DNA of 21,617 nucleotides, from contig CALRIB010000007.1 of assembly GCA_943359705.1 (NCBI GenBank), positions 1 through 21,617 on the forward strand. The letters run 5' to 3'. Under the pieces are notes generated by a model that had not been told where the DNA came from, ran no database searches, and saw nothing but the letters and a program-made list of their open reading frames with translations. This DNA is from Candidatus Nomurabacteria bacterium (lineage in GTDB: Bacteria > Patescibacteriota > Minisyncoccia > Phycocordibacterales > UBA2100). Within the stretch, counting starts at the first letter, position 1. Each line of letters starts with the position of its first letter. This document shows positions 21,253-21,617 of this stretch, one piece after another. The translations under genes were made by a program, and so were the position numbers.

Positions 21253-21617
21253 ATGGACGAGAAAACTCAATCACAAGTAATGGGGGCCCTCGCAAAACTC
21301 CCCAAGCCAATACAGAACGCGATATCTTCCGCCGACCTAGAGAAACAGTTACGCGCACTTGCTGACACGCACAAACTACACCTCGATCAATGGGAAAAAC
21401 TCGAGAGTGAAGTGATGTTAACGCTTCTAGGCCTACATCCGATAGAGCAGCTAGGACAAAACATTAAAAAAGAGGTCGGGGTTTCCGATGAAGTACTTCC
21501 ACTACTTTTGACAGATGTAAACAGAATTGTATTCGAACCGATTCGCGCAGAATTAGAGCGGGAGCTTGAGCATCCGGATGCGAAAGCCGAAAAAGTAAGC
21601 GACGTCGATGCGGCGCG
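21253..21617 (+). CDS. Conserved hypothetical protein, 5' part
   Basis: Starts at ATG 21253, 5 nt after the VirB6-like stop codon, and runs off the window; 121 complete codons are visible. The sequence begins MDEKTQSQVMGALAKLPKPI and includes HKLHLDQWEKLESEVMLTLL and LLTDVNRIVFEPIRAEL. It is soluble, helical and charged, with no signal peptide. I recall proteins with this layout (short Pro, LHLDQ...E-V-M-L motif, F-x-P-I-R) in Parcubacteria, but not a function. Tight spacing implies the same operon as the secretion-like genes, so it may be a cytoplasmic partner of that apparatus. Confidence 0.75.
   Translation, partial: MDEKTQSQVMGALAKLPKPIQNAISSADLEKQLRALADTHKLHLDQWEKLESEVMLTLLGLHPIEQLGQNIKKEVGVSDEVLPLLLTDVNRIVFEPIRAELERELEHPDAKAEKVSDVDAA

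Noticed and set aside
1..21617. Recoded TGA (genetic code 25), CRISPR arrays, insertion sequences
   Set aside because: Conserved genes end at TGA as a stop, no spaced direct-repeat array was seen, and no transposase motif or terminal repeat pair was found.

Overview
The window looks like a piece of a Candidate Phyla Radiation (Patescibacteria) genome, most likely Parcubacteria. Five things point there: the standard genetic code (all TGA codons in the real genes act as stops); a set of small exported proteins resembling CPR-specific families; a 20-bp CCTGCCTGCCGGCAGGCAGG palindrome inserted in frame in a membrane protein gene; a short stand-alone adenylosuccinate synthetase; and a VirB6/TrbL-like membrane protein inside a cluster of secreted proteins. 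The taxonomic call is from recognition of the proteins, with no database search.

Layout. 1-332: end of a NYN/LabA-type nuclease-fold gene (+). 345-1595: two minus-strand membrane protein genes (small two-TM protein; DUF475/TerC-like). 1606-5510: pnp (PNPase) with a promoter and a leader hairpin, then an overlapping gene for a proline-rich, single-TM protein. 5523-5879: small DksA/TraR-like zinc-finger protein. 5947-6699: TrmB-type regulator (-). 6712-6997: intergenic region full of inverted repeats, ending in a strong rho-independent terminator. 6998-9149: comM-like AAA+ ATPase and a GtrA-like membrane protein (+). 9202-10212: purA (-). 10213-10539: non-coding, with a highly structured element closed by a 20-bp helix (candidate ncRNA). 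10540-11712: LysM/M23 peptidase (-). 11930-14597: UvrD/PcrA helicase and rsmA in a tight operon (+). 14603-15115: small exported protein (-). 15173-21617: five plus-strand genes for exported or membrane proteins, including a VirB6/TrbL-like protein with a long coiled-coil tail; the last gene runs off the end. The M23 peptidase, the exported proteins and the VirB6-like channel protein would together suit a cell-envelope-spanning type IV secretion- or pilus-like apparatus, but this is inference from context.

The most striking cross-cutting signal is regulatory. Five genes (comM, uvrD, and those starting at 15115 minus, 15173 plus and 16111 plus) have a TATAAT-like hexamer exactly 6 nt before the start codon, which places the predicted transcription start on the first base of the start codon. 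None has a Shine-Dalgarno sequence, whereas two genes lying downstream of another same-strand gene (3852, 8655) have a clear GGAG. This suggests leaderless mRNA is common here. The best candidates for undescribed elements are the structured RNA-like element at 10282-10471, the hairpin array with terminator at 6820-6975, and the exported-protein/VirB6-like locus at 14603-21617.
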